The translations under genes were made by a program, and so were the position numbers. DNA of 64,000 nt from Hydrotaea diabolus (lineage: Eukaryota; Arthropoda; Insecta; Diptera; Muscidae), in the NCBI GenBank assembly GCA_963513945.1, contig OY740716.1:223787157-223851156 (forward strand). Reading direction: 5' to 3'. Positions 10,971 through 21,693 of this stretch are shown in pieces; positions within the stretch are counted from its first letter, which is position 1; each line of letters begins with the position of its first letter. The notes under the pieces are model-generated. The model worked only from the letters and a program-made list of their open reading frames with translations, was not told the origin of the DNA and did not search any database.

Positions 10971-10977
10971 TCGACAA
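9583..10977 (-). CDS. LINE reverse transcriptase, C-terminal part of ORF2
   Basis: Open frame of 464 residues. It starts within RT motif 1 (NYRPIAICSALSKV) and shows QYGFRRNRST, LDISKAFDRVWH (about 78-89), GVPQGSVLSPSLFLIF (about 135-150), the catalytic FADD box (165-168) and a thumb-like segment. The C-terminal region contains RPKMEYNSHIWAG, LDRVQRRA and RMWNRLP, as in Jockey/CR1-group ORF2 proteins. The endonuclease domain and all of ORF1 are missing through 5' truncation. The first few residues come from the insertion junction, so the Met is not a real start. The frame is uninterrupted, suggesting a fairly recent insertion. It would copy its own RNA at the target site if it were full length; as it stands it is dead on arrival. 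Confidence 0.85.
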   Translation of the reverse strand: MSTTTANYRPIAICSALSKVMESMVNHHLVRYLETNDLLSDRQYGFRRNRSTGDLLAFLSERWSRSIHQFGESKVVALDISKAFDRVWHGALISKLIAFGVGNTFARFISSFLRDRTIRVVVDGFSSNTHRLTAGVPQGSVLSPSLFLIFIDDLLGQTVNPIYSFADDSNLCHSYSFDRRPSLQDIEDKRRIMDETLGRDLLAISEWGRVNRVDFNARKTQCCLLSHKRFADPTISSISLDGTDIEQSEALDVLGMKIQCDARWARHVFEVSKEALKCIGFLKRCKKYFTPTDLFNIYTSFIRPKMEYNSHIWAGAPKSSLELLDRVQRRAMVLIGDSRVSNSIVSLEHRRNVGCVTLFYRYFHGVCSSDIRRLIPDVRMFGRDTRLSRNSHPFVIDWPVDRTIHYRSNSFFARTVRMWNRLPANVFPTNCDIQKFKASVNKHYSLFPPSDPLISTRQRNAPHV

Positions 10978-11511
10978 TAGAGATATTTAAATTAAAAATA
11001 CAGTAATTTAAAATACTAGGAGTGTTTATAAAACAGAAAAAAAATCCATCTAAAAAAACGTAAGCTTTTTTATTAAAAATATTTCGGTTAAAAAAATCCA
11101 AATCAATTTGTTTGGAAAATGTTAATTCCCATTATTATTTCAAATGATTCGTAACAATAACATTGTTGTAAAACCCATATTCAAATTAAGAAAAATTACA
11201 ATCATAAGTATGATTGCTGTAATCATATTATTTTTAACATAAAACGTTAAAAAACAATACTTTTGTCGCACCAACCATATTTATATTGTTGCTGCAACCA
11301 TAGTTTAATTTTTAAATTTGGCAATAATACTATTAAATTTGGCAATAATACTATTGTTACATTTCAAAAATATTAATATTGTCGCAATTATGCTATTGTC
11401 AACATGAACTTCAAGAAACAATACTATTGTTGCAACGAACATACTATTATTGCAGAGAACATATTAATGTTGCCGTGACCATATAGTAACCATATTGTTT
11501 CTTTGCGTGCG

Positions 11512-12360
11512 GTACCGCAGTGCCCTATAGTGTATAATAAGACCACTATTTATAAATTTATCTTTCTACCACATTCGCCTTTATTTTCATGACGTCTTAA
11601 GTGCAAATGTCTTATTCCTTATTTCATAAATTTTACGCCATTGTATGGCAAAATAAATAAATTGTAAGAAAATTATGACTTTTATGTTTGCTTTAGAACA
11701 ACCGACACAAAACTTAAAATCATCATCCAGCATTTGGTGAGAGAGTGACTCTGTCACATTGTTCGGTCGTCTTGTAATGGCCTTCAACATCCGGTCATTT
11801 TCAGTAGACATATTGAGCCGTTTTCCCTAACAATGCCGATGACGACGACCAGGGGTAACTTTTCTGCTTAGACATACACAATATAAGACAGACATACATC
11901 CATTCATATATAAAGACTACGGCAATTGAAACGATAAAATTCTATGGAGAATTTATGAAATTAAAGTTTTAGTTATGACTGTTGTTTCGATGGGATACGA
12001 GTAGTTTCGAGGCATACTTTAAAGTTTGCCTAAACTTTGTTATAATAAAATTGGCGCCTTTGTTGTAATTTAAAGGGAAATGACCAAACTTTACACATTT
12101 TTGTGAGAAGAGAAAACGACTGAAAGTGAAAATGATACGATATTTATGAAAAACTTAAAGGTGCCCCTCAACATAAACATAATTTGTGGTATGGTTTTTA
12201 AAGAAAAAAAAGGCAAAGTTTTGATTTTTTGTGGATAATTTCAGATTTTGTTCGATATCAATCATTCGTTCATCAGTTTGAATTTTAATATTGGTTTAAC
12301 TTCAAAATAAATTCATACGATTGGAGTTGGTGATTTCGCTTATGCAAATTTGCCGCATCT
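11512..12360. other. Spacer with one unrecognised short frame
   Basis: A 74-codon minus-strand frame (11587-11811, starting MSTENDRMLKAITRR) contains LDDDFKFCVGC. I do not recognise it and cannot exclude chance. The rest is AT-rich without signatures. Confidence 0.3.
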
Positions 12361-13440
12361 TACGAGAGTTGCTATATATATTTCGGGTCCGGCAATACAT
12401 ATAAAAACACAATAATTTATCATTGGAAATGGTTTTATTGTTTTTCAAAAGATCAACACACTTTTGCATGCACACAAAAAATTTTCCAAGCACTTTTTCC
12501 ACTCCGATTGAGACACCTCTAAAACATGATTTTTGAACGCTTCAACAGCTCTTTCTAGCTATGAAAAACGTTGACCGTCCATTTTTTTCTTAATGCTAGG
12601 GAATAAGAATAAGTCATTGGGGGCCAAATCAGGGCTATACGGTGGATGGCCCATCATTTCGATATCTTGAGTGGTCAAATAGCTCGCATTATCGTGATGC
12701 AAAATGATCCGTCTTCTCTTTTTATCTTTCCTCATTCCTTCGAACACTATTGGCAAACAGAACCACCTGTATACCACTAAAAATTGACCGTCCTACGTTC
12801 CACTAAAGGCACTGTGGCAACATGGCCTGTTATACCGAAAAAAAGCAATCTTTTGCTTCGATGTACTTCTTCCACGAACAACTTTTGTTGTATTTGGCTC
12901 GCCTTGAAAGATCCATACGGTCGATTGCTGGTTTGTTTCGGGTTCATATGCATAGATCCATTATTCGTTACCTGTGACAATGTTATACACTGCCTGTGAG
13001 CTATTGGAGTTATACTTTTTCAACTTCTCTTTGCATCAATCCATATGAGCCTCTTTTTAAGCATTCGTCAAATTATGTGGGATTCAACGAGAACATTTTT
13101 TTTACAGCCAACTAAACATCAGTTCATGCACAGCATCGATGGTTTCTGGCAAACCAACCGAAGTTGTACATCCTACACGCAATTTATCCTGGAGCGAACG
13201 GCGTCCAAGACTAACTCTTGGTACCAGCGATAAACAGTCTTTTTTGATGGTGCTTCATCGCCAAAAGTCGAAACAAGTTGATTTAAACGCTCTTGTCTCG
13301 ATAACCCACGCCGAAAATCGTAAAATAATCATCGCACGAAAATGTTTACGGGATAATTTCATTTTTCGACTGAGACGAATTTTTCAACAAAACAATTCGC
13401 CCTAAAATGACAAAACGTTCTAAGTGAACTAATGCTAAAA
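12361..13440 (-). mobile_element. DD34D mariner, second lineage, degenerate
   Basis: Minus-strand mariner remnant. Pieces read, N to C: PTKVV..STSKQ, ITGHVATVPLVERRTVNF, then RRIILHHDNAS with a short deletion, MMGHPPYSPDLAPNDLFLFP, IKKKMDGQRFS, and QSEWKK..CMQKCVDL. YSPDLAPND and HHDNAS mark the second and third catalytic aspartates of mariner transposases. The left end 'tacgagagttgctatatata' matches the terminus 'tatatatagcaacgctcta' of the sibling at 59231-60210. Stops and shifts disrupt the gene and the right terminus is lost. Confidence 0.75.
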
Positions 13441-13698
13441 AAATGTCATGTTTCCAATTAAAGTTCCAGTTTGCATCTGGGAACACAAGTATGCTAAGCC
13501 AAATCTAAAGTACAGCATCATATTCGACACATCTACAACTCGTCCGGCAACGATGCCACCAAACATCCGTAATATAGATTTTTTAAGTCTTTTTAATACT
13601 CGTATGCTAGGTGATGGCTGATTTTTATAAAGTTCTAGCTTCAGCTACTTTCCTTTTTTTACCCACCATCATAGACGATGGTGCCATGTCTTACTGTA

Positions 13699-14379
13699 CA
13701 CACAGAGAAAATCTTAGTTGGTAATCGGTTGGAACTACAATGATTCGGTTGCAAAATATGAATTTCGGTTGTTATCACCAAATGTTTATAGTCGTGGTGG
13801 ATATTCGGCTCGACATACCACAAGATAATAAATATTATCGTCGTACGGTACTCACAAATTATTGATCGGTTATACCAATGATCGGCAACCAATAGCTTTA
13901 AACAAATATGTTGTAACCAATTTTTAGTGATGGTAACTAAAACTTCATAATTACTTAATTATTTAAGAAACAAATATAGTTGTATTACTCATATTACTGA
14001 CTTTAAGCCAACCGATTAACAAAAAAAAATTTCCAGTCAATTATTCATCATCTTTTCCACTTTTTCCTTGTCATGACCCTCCCTACCTTAATTGTGGGAG
14101 CAAATGGTTTTTTGCCTGTGACTTAAATATTTATTTTTTAGTTTAAAAAGTAAAACATGTGGATTTTTAGATCTTAAAATTGTGTTTTGAAGGTTCGGAT
14201 ACTTGTTATGTTGTAATGATTCTACAGTTCCAATAACTGAAAACTACAGAGCACCAACTAAGATTACTCGGGGTTGTATACTCGGGGTGTATGTATGGTG
14301 GAATACTCGGGGTGTATGTAACCTCAATCATTCGGGTGGCAAAAAATTCGGTTGTGACAACGAATCCCTTCTTTGTGTG
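13699..14379. mobile_element. CACACAGAG-family MITE, complete copy
   Basis: It begins CACACAGAGAAAATC and ends CTTTGTGTG, with TA on both sides (13697-13698 and 14380-14381). The 681 bp inside are non-coding and AT-rich, and contain repeated 'ttcggttg', 'ggttatacca' and 'caaccaa' words in both orientations. The terminus resembles that of the CACGC family (CACGCAGAGAAAA), suggesting mobilisation by related enzymes. Confidence 0.65.
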
Positions 14380-15329
14380 TATGTCTGAGAAATTTGAACT
14401 ACAGGCGTCAACATTGAAGCTTGTTGAATACAATTATACAGAGCTATGCGCTGATTTTAACAAATAGTCCGGTTGGTTCAGCGGTAAACAAGGCCTAAAT
14501 CAAACTCTTGAAAAATCACTAAATTTTCACCTATGACTTTTCGTTATCAAATTTTCAAATATTATATTTTTGACTGGAAAACATTTGCCAGATATTAATT
14601 GATCGTCGTATAATTCTGATAAGATCACGCAATGTCCGTCAGTTCGTTTATCCGAATGTCTGTTGAAACCAGGATAGCGGGCAAATGAATTAGGCTTGGG
14701 CTTAAAAATGGGTGAAATAGGCCAGCGGGGAGAATGATTTACTTTAATGGACTGAGGTGCCACGGAAAAAAGTATCCTTTAAATACCCTCCATCATAGGA
14801 TAAAGATTAATTCGCTTTGTCATTCCGTTTGCAACACATCAAAATAGTGGTCGGAGGCCCCATAAAAGTATGCTTATATATTTTGAATCGTCGTAACATT
14901 TTAAGATGATCTAGCAATGTCTTTCCATCTATCTGTGTAAAGCCAACTACAGGTTGCACTTCTGAAGCTAGGTGGCTGAAACATGTGCTTCATCACACTG
15001 AAATGGTTGGTCTTAAAAATGGGTAAACATTTTTTCCTCACAAGGACTTGTTAAACCTCTGGAAAACTCAACAATCCTGAACTTTAAAACACAATAACTA
15101 AAAAACTATTAGAATGAGATGTATTTGAAGCCTTTTCAAAAGCAAAACAAGAATCGTCTAAAATGGGTGTGATCTGATTTAGATGGCTACGAATGCTTGC
15201 CGACAAAGCGCGATATCGTTCGGTCGGCAATTGCAACATTCAGGTAGCAAAGGAAAGAGAAAAATATCAATGTCAGCACTGCAATAAAACAGGCTCGGCA
15301 ATCAGCTTAAAAAATAATGATCTATTTCT
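14380..15329. repeat. Dispersed fly repeat remnants
   Basis: 14540-15010 contains 'taccctccatcataggata', 'ttcgctttgtcattccgttt', 'ccccataaaagtatgc' and 'gatctagcaatgtctttccatc'. This is a phrase set I associate with a very abundant fly interspersed repeat, present here in a decayed state. 14466-14500 has a weak tRNA-like A-box (GGTTGGTTCAGCGG) that is not sufficient to call a tRNA. Confidence 0.4.
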
Positions 15330-15472
15330 CAAGTTGTCTCAATCGAAGTGGAAAAAGTGCTTCGGCAATTGGTTTGAGCGCATGCAAAAGTGTATAAATC
15401 ATGCTGGAGAATACTTTAAAAACAATAAAACCATTTTATATATAAAACCAGAAATATATATAGCAGCCCTCG
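15330..15472 (+). mobile_element. DD34D mariner (second lineage), 3' end fragment
   Basis: Encodes SQSKWKKCFGNWFERMQKCINHAGEYF, the C-terminal tail of the lineage at 12361 and 59231. The usual 3' flank and a terminus 'gaaatatatatagcagccctcg' beside TA follow. Everything upstream is missing. Confidence 0.75.
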
Positions 15473-15479
15473 TATGAGG

Positions 15480-15950
15480 CAGTTTTGCTTATTGACATAG
15501 CCACCGAGATGAAAATGAGCTTCCCCTGAAAACACGATTTTTCAGTAATATTCTTCATCTCCCGCCCATTGGGTGTTCCATTTTTAAATGACAAAGTTCA
15601 ACCTTTCCAATAAAACCAGAATTTGAAAAAATTATCAGCGCTTTTTTTTTGAATCGGCTGTAAGATTCAAATTTAAAATGTAAAATCGCCCACCCTATAC
15701 ATGGACATAAGGTTTTTAAATAACTATAGAACTTTTCCACGAAGCCAAAAATAAAATTATATTTAGCCCGATAGTCCTATTCATTGAAACATGGCATATG
15801 GGTACCAATTTCAATTTAAAATATGACCTTAGTTTTTAATCTGGGTTAATTAAGAGCCAGGGTTCAAAAACCTCTTTTTTCCGCACAACCTGGATATAAT
15901 AAAGTCGGCCATGCCAGACTTACTCTAATTTACTAGTTTATTTTCAAATA
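15480..15950. other. Unassigned spacer
   Basis: No recognised gene or repeat terminus. Short frames on both strands look like chance. Confidence 0.35.
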
Positions 15951-16619
15951 TACGGTGATACATCTAGAGGTATTTTTTCAGAACAAAAAAAATATAAAAT
16001 TCAAATCAAGTGTGGAATCTTTATTGGTAAATTGAAAGGACATTTATGGCATTTATTTTTTGAAAATAATTACCTTCATATATTGGCAACTGTATTATGA
16101 GCGTGCGGAGAGAAACTGGAAGACCCGCTATTTAAGACCAAAATTTTGTTCAGTGATGAACACATTTGGACTAAAGGGCAACAAGAAGAGGTTCAAGAGG
16201 TGCCATTATACCCAGAGAAAACCACGGTTTGGTGCGGTTTATAAGCTGGAGGAATCATCGGTTCATATTTTTTCAAAAATGATGATGGCCGGAATGTAAC
16301 CGTAAATGGTGCTCGCTATCGCGCCATGATATCGATCTTTCTGCTACCTGAAATTGACGCCCGTAATCTTGACGACACTTGGTTTCAACAGACGGTGCCA
16401 CTTGCCATACAGCTGCTCAAACAGGTCATTTCGAAAAGAAGCTAATTTCACGTTTTGGACAGATGAGTTGGCCGCCTAGATCAACATTTGAAGGAAATTA
16501 TTTTCAAAAAATAAATGCCATAAAATGTCCTTTCAAGTTATCAATAAATATTTCACACTTGATTTGAATTTTTATTTTTTTTGTTCGAAAAAAAATACCT
16601 CTAGATAGATCACCCTATA
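15951..16619 (+). mobile_element. DD41D element rearranged into a fold-back form
   Basis: The termini 'acggtgatacatctagagg' and 'cctctagatagatcaccctata' are inverted. The inverted repeat extends far past the normal TIR, with about 115 bp at 15951-16066 complementary to 16500-16619. The left arm is an inverted duplicate of the 3' end (stop-proximal 'aaaataaatgccataaaatg'). Between the arms are transposase remnants: 'attttgttcagtgatgaacac', the HTAAQT segment near 16390 and the FGQMSWPPR segment. The N-terminal half and the DFFLWGY block are missing. Confidence 0.7.
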
Positions 16620-18699
16620 CTTTTGCGACCACAACGAAAGTCATCACTTTTTTACCATTGAAATCGATGTTGCAGAGTCCCAATATTATTTATAAAACTT
16701 ATCCTTGTTTTGATTGACTTTTTTTCTGCAAAAAATAATGTTTAATTAGTTAATATATTTTAAACAGCTCTTTAACACATACTAAATGATTTGACATTAG
16801 TCTATAAACAGAAGGTACTTAATGGAAGTAGTGTTGCATTTCATAGTATAACTTCGAGGAAAGTTGGAAAAGTCATAGAATTATTGATCTGCCCCCGTAC
16901 AAAAGGATGTCAATTTTCTGAAGACTTTTTAGAAAGACTTCCTTCATATAGAAAGAAGACAATCTTACCATTTGTTAATTTAAAAAAAGATAAGATTGCA
17001 GCAAGCATGGGGGTATTCTGCCCAAAAAGGCTTTCTAAAAGACCTGCAGGTCCTTCCTTTTCTCGCTAGGAATCTAAACCCTTATTACCTATTGGTGAAG
17101 TGTTACAAAGTTAACAACTGTAAAAAATTTAGCAGATAGTTTGATTTTAAACAATCTTTTGCATAACATGATGATTTAATATCATCGAAATCCCAGTGTT
17201 GTATGGGAAAAAGTTATATTTTGCCCTAAAAAACGCTTAAATATTTCATTTAACATTTAATCTTATCCATATGCGAAAACATATTCATTTTCACTTTTGG
17301 CCCCCTTAGCTGTGATGTGATGATTAAATGCACACAGATAATAATCCATGGACCATTTCATTACATTTGCGTGTATTTTGCATTTGTGTGTGTGTGTAAT
17401 CCTCTAAATTAATTTTGTGGAAAATTTTTTGCAATTAATCTAAGATGAAAATAATGAAATGTGAACGACGAAAAGGGATTTTCACGTCTGCCCCCTGGCT
17501 GGCCGCTTACTGAATGGAACAACAAGAGCTGGCTGGCTGGCGGTCGTCTAAAGAAATTCACACATACATTCGTACATGCATATGCTCAAACTGGACAAAT
17601 TTATATTCATTGTCGTAAATATAACCACCACACGAAGGGGACAACAAACATCCACAAATTTACATATTTGAAAATTCATACATTTCATGTGTCCGAGTTG
17701 AAGTCATACGTGGAATCATCGTCGTGTCGTACCCACTGCCGGCGTAACTCGGTAATATAAAAGTTTATGGCGAAACCATTTAACACCTCATGCAACAATT
17801 TTGTGGTTGACAATGAGCAAAAGTTTGCTCGTTGGCAACATTGGCCTCAGCAGTGCCAGTAGCAAACAAACCTCCTGCGAACGAATGAAATGAACTTTTT
17901 ATGAAAAACCACCCTTTTTATGTTCTCCACGGCCAGTGTCCAACATCGAAATGTGCCGCTGTGAAGTGCATGTGTAGGACGGCATGTGTCAATGCATACC
18001 TTTAATAATGTTCTGGAAATATTTTCACTGGTTTCAGGAGTCTCCTTTGGTTTGGTTTTTCCATAAACCCTTTTGTGTGTGGACAAAAAAAAAGAAAATG
18101 CAAATGCTTAATGTTGTTTTTCGGGACCATTGGCATTTTTCTTACATGATTATTTCAAATAAAAATGTATAATGCCAGGATTATTATCTGCCTTGCTTTC
18201 CGTATGGTGGGGAAATTGGTGTGAAAAGGTGGCCAGTATTCGGCATTTTTAGTTTTTTTTTCGTTTTGTTTATGTCGAAATGTATACACATGTGCTGAAA
18301 TGGGTCTCTTGAAACATTTAAAAGGGGTTCATATTTTGGTGTGCGGGAATTTTTAATTAGTTAGGCGTTTCAGTTAGGGGAATAAGTCGTACAAAACCTA
18401 TGTATAGGATTCAGGCTAATTGGGGACTCGCCACAAATCGGATGCCTTTAGACCCAAGGGTTAAAGGGTCGCTAGCAGGCCGAATATATACTTTCGAACA
18501 CTGACATGTGGAAATTCCAAAACAGTGAAATTTCCTCGCTCACCTAAATATTACTAAAATTTAAGATTTTTATATTTTTTTGATCTAAATTGTCTGGCTC
18601 GAGGTCATTTACAAATTCAAAAAACAGGTGCTGGTGTTTTCTTGTTATTTGTTTATGTAATATTATTTGTTTATTTTTTTAAATTTTGTATTTATCAAC
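16620..18699. other. Single-copy-looking spacer
   Basis: No supported gene. It includes a short (GT)n tract at 17386-17396 and several 60-100 codon frames without recognisable domains. The sequence is less AT-rich around 17480-17780 and shares no words with the repeats elsewhere in the window. It could be host intergenic or intronic DNA. Confidence 0.4.
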
Positions 18700-18965
18700 G
18701 GGCTTACGTTCCGGCCATCATCATTTTTGGAAAAAAATATGGACCGATGATTCTACCAGCCCATAAACCGTACAAACCTTGTTTTTCTATGGGTCTGAAG
18801 GCACCTTTTGAATCTCTTCTAGTTGCTCTTTAGCCCACATGCGGCAATTTTGTTTATTGACGTTGCCGTTGAGCCAGAAATGGACCGATCACTGAATAAA
18901 ATTTCGATTTGAATTTTTTAATTTTTTTTGTTCTGAAAAAATACCACTAGATGGATCACCCTATA
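18700..18965 (-). mobile_element. DD41D mariner-like fragment
   Basis: The minus-strand remnant carries the 'ttacgttccggccatcatc' and 'tttattgacgttgccgttgagccagaaatg' blocks shared with 49195-49370. It ends at a proper terminus, 'ataccactagatggatcaccctata'. Only a central piece joined to a terminus remains. Confidence 0.7.
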
Positions 18966-19330
18966 ACATATTTCTATTGTTAATGACTTTAAGCCAATCC
19001 ATTTATTTTTAGTTCAATTTTTTGTCGGTAAAATTTTTTCGTAATCTATTCTACTTTTTCACCACATATGTTTTATGTTTCCAAGTGCAAACAGTAAACA
19101 GGAATAAATCCTCTGACAAAAAGTTTCTATATATTCGTTAAGCAAGTGCGGCATCAGGATTTTTATATCAAAAATTTTTTCAGGTGGTTTGGAAATTTCA
19201 GTTCCAATTATTAAACGTTACAGAGCACCAACTCTCAAGGTTGCACTGATTGAATACTCGAAGTGCATGCAACCGTAATCATTAGATTGCGAAACAAGTT
19301 GTGGCAACGAATCTGTTCTCTGTTTGTCAG
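18966..19330 (-). mobile_element. CACACAGAG-family MITE fragment
   Basis: 'actttaagccaatcc' (18985), 'acagagcaccaactctcaaggtt' (19211) and 'gtggcaacgaatctgttctctgtttg' (19300) parallel the right half of the copy at 13699-14379. The left half is missing. Confidence 0.5.
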
Positions 19331-19529
19331 CTCATTTTTGATATACTCGTAGTCTTCGATGAAGCGGCTTCGCTTTTATACGTATACTCGTAACGGAATC
19401 CGACTCATTCTAACATGGACATGGATACCAAAAACGATGAAATTTTTACAAACAATCGTACATGGTTTTTCATTAAGGACATAACAATATTATATACTAA
19501 TAAAACACATAATTTTTAAGATATAGAGT

Positions 19530-20345
19530 TAAAATTAATTCCAGGTGTAGTGCAAATGTTACATTTTATGAATGAAATTCGATTTCGGTCATATGACCAC
19601 CACGAACCCGTGTACAGTGATCTATTCTTCGGACTTAATTTCCACCACTCTTGCACACATTCCGGAACGTTGGCAATTTCACGTTGGATGTTGTCTCTGA
19701 GCTTGTCTAAAATCGTTGGCTTGTTGGCATAGACCTATGACTTGATGTGACCCCATAAAAAGAAATCCAATGGCGTTCAATCGCATGAACAAGAATGCCA
19801 TTCGATCGGACCATTTCTCGAGATAACACGTTCACCGAATTTGCCTTTCAGTAAATCGACTATAACGCGTGCTGTGTGGCTAGTGACACCGTCTTGTTAA
19901 AACTACATATCGGCGATGTCAAGCTCATCCAATTCTGGCCAAAAATAATTTTCTTACATGGCACGATAGCGCTCTCCATTGACGGTAACATGACGATTGT
20001 TTTCATCGACGAAATATACGGCCCAATCACTCCTCAGGTATGAAAACCACACCACACAGTAATTTATTGCGAATGCAATTGTGTCTCTTGAAGCACATGT
20101 TGGTTTGTTGCTATCCGATAACGCATATTTTGTTTATTGACAAAACCACTCAGTGAGAAATGAACTTCATCGCTGAAGATGATTATAATGGGCGAAAATT
20201 GGAGTAAGCGCTATTAAAGTTGCAACCACCGACTCAGAATTTCGGTAGTCATTTTTAACGATTTCCAAACGTTGCTCGTAAGTGAACTTTACCACTATGA
20301 AATTGTTGACTTCGACTAACGCTTTGACACTGAAAGGTCATTAAA
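19530..20345 (-). mobile_element. DD41D-type mariner-like pseudogene, divergent lineage
   Basis: The minus strand retains the order of a DD41D transposase. The complement of 19740-19790 gives a FFLWGHIK-like block. 19880-19915 corresponds to the QDGVTSHTA segment. 19975-20040 gives the VNGERYRA segment and 20110-20190 the DEVHFSLSGFVNKQN segment. All frames are broken. The word content differs from the 48.7 kb group, so it is a separate lineage. No clear TIRs. Confidence 0.65.
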
Positions 20346-20425
20346 AATGTTTGAGGGTGCGTTGACATAAATATACGAAATGTTTATGTTCCTGTTGGAA
20401 AATCCAAAAATTGTGTCAGACAGTA

Positions 20426-21691
20426 CGAGGGCGGTTCGGAAAGTTTCTTAGCCTATCAATGAAAGTGAATAGTTTTTCAAAAACATTTTTATTTTTCAAT
20501 ATAATCTCCTGAAACTTCAATACACTTAGTCCAACGTCTATCTAGCAATTCTATCCGTTGATTAAAATAGTTTTCCTCAAGGTCTTCAAAATAGTGGTTT
20601 ACAACTGTAATTGCATCTTCATTTGAGGTAAAACGCTTGCCAGCAAGGAATTTTTTTAGATTTGGGAACAGGTAAAAGTCACTGGGAGCTAAATCAGGAG
20701 AAAAAGGTGGGTGGTCAAGCAACTCGTACTTTAATTCGTTGATTTTAGCCATTGTTAAAACACTCTTGTGCGCTGGTGCGTTGTCTTGATGAAAGATTAC
20801 TTTTTTGTGTTGTAAGCCAGGACGTTTTTCTCGAATTTGTACATTTAGTTGATCTAAAAGGTTGCAATAGTACTCTGAATTTATTGTTTTACCCTTTTGC
20901 AGATAGTCAATCAATAAAATACCTTTGAAGTCCCAAAAAACCGTTGCCATAACCTTACCAGCCGATTGAATTGTTTTTGCCTTCTTTCTGGCACTTCCTC
21001 CAGCTTCAGTCCATTGTTTGGATTGTTCTTTTGTCTCTGGAGTATAGTGGTGGATCCATGTCTCATCAACAGTTATGAAACGACGCTTAAAATCCATTTT
21101 ATTTCGCTGAAAACGATCCAAACAAGCTTGAGAAATGTTCATTCTTATGCGTTTTTGGTCGACTGTTAACAAGTGCGGCACCCATCTTGCAGAAAGCTTT
21201 TTCATCTGTCGTACTTCATGCAAAATTAAATGGACTCGATCAATTGAGATGCCCATGATATTAGCTATTTCACGCACTTTTATTCGTCGATCATTTAATA
21301 CCATATCATGCACTTTGGCTACAATTTCTGTTGTTGTTGCTGTTTTTGGACGTCCACTACGTGGTTCATCTTCAATGCTTGTACGACCACGTTTAAATTC
21401 AGCAACCCAATTTTTTACTGTTGCATATGAAGGAGCACTTTCACCTAACACATTCACTATATCATTATGAATTTCTTGTCCCGATAAACCTTTTTTATGT
21501 AAATATTTAATGACACCACGCATTTCTAATTTTTCCATTGTAAAAAGATCGCGGATGCGTCTTTTGTGAACACCTGTTTCAGATCGAAACAAAATTTAAC
21601 ATGTGTTTATAGCAGAGATGGAAGTTTCCAAAACACTTAACTTTTTTCTGTTTATACCGCGCTTTTTGTGCTAGGCTAAGAACCGCTCTCG
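20426..21691 (-). mobile_element. DD34D mariner, nearly complete
   Basis: Flanked by TA (20424-20425 and 21692-21693). The left terminus is 'cgagggcggttcggaaag' and the complement of the right is 'cgagagcggttcttagcc'. Relative to the left TIR and the sibling at 40658, the right TIR lacks about nine bases just inside CGGTTC. That may weaken transposase binding. The single gene fills most of the element. Confidence 0.85.
20489..21592 (-). CDS. Mariner transposase (DD34D), uninterrupted
   Basis: It would cut and paste its own element at TA dinucleotides in the nucleus. The frame is 367 codons, but the likely start is the internal MEKLEMRGV at 21538, giving 349 residues, the normal mariner length. 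Domains in that numbering: two N-terminal helix-turn-helix motifs (about 5-110) with an AT-hook-like RSGRPKT between them, the WVPHL linker motif (about 119), and the catalytic domain with VDETW (D158), FHQDNAPAH (D252) and SPDLAPSD (D287). That leaves 34 residues between the second and third aspartates. The C-terminal KCIEVSGDYIEK is complete. No stops or shifts are visible. R202 replaces a proline found in the sibling at 40658 (GGSARKK versus GGSAPKK). The altered right TIR may make the copy immobile even though the protein looks intact. Confidence 0.9.
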   Translation of the reverse strand: MFRSETGVHKRRIRDLFTMEKLEMRGVIKYLHKKGLSGQEIHNDIVNVLGESAPSYATVKNWVAEFKRGRTSIEDEPRSGRPKTATTTEIVAKVHDMVLNDRRIKVREIANIMGISIDRVHLILHEVRQMKKLSARWVPHLLTVDQKRIRMNISQACLDRFQRNKMDFKRRFITVDETWIHHYTPETKEQSKQWTEAGGSARKKAKTIQSAGKVMATVFWDFKGILLIDYLQKGKTINSEYYCNLLDQLNVQIREKRPGLQHKKVIFHQDNAPAHKSVLTMAKINELKYELLDHPPFSPDLAPSDFYLFPNLKKFLAGKRFTSNEDAITVVNHYFEDLEENYFNQRIELLDRRWTKCIEVSGDYIEK

Positions 21692-21693
21692 TA

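Larger units (their letters stand above)
9191..11509 (+). mobile_element. CACGC-family element, copy B, split by a LINE
   Basis: The left terminus CACGCAGAAAAACAGTATGG and right terminus TTTCTTTGCGTG are both bordered by CG (9189-9190 and 11510-11511). The left half holds the clearest hairpin array of the family: about seven units of some 42 bp, 9260-9505. A 5'-truncated LINE (about 9540-10970) sits at the boundary between the hairpin array and the AT-rich right half. Confidence 0.75.

Noticed and set aside
14466..14520. tRNA-like A-box (GGTTGGTTCAGCGG)
   Set aside because: No matching B-box or T-arm and no cloverleaf.
21135..21470. 111-codon plus-strand frame (also mirrored at 40908-41243)
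   Set aside because: Antisense of the mariner transposase in both copies; conserved only because the mariner is.
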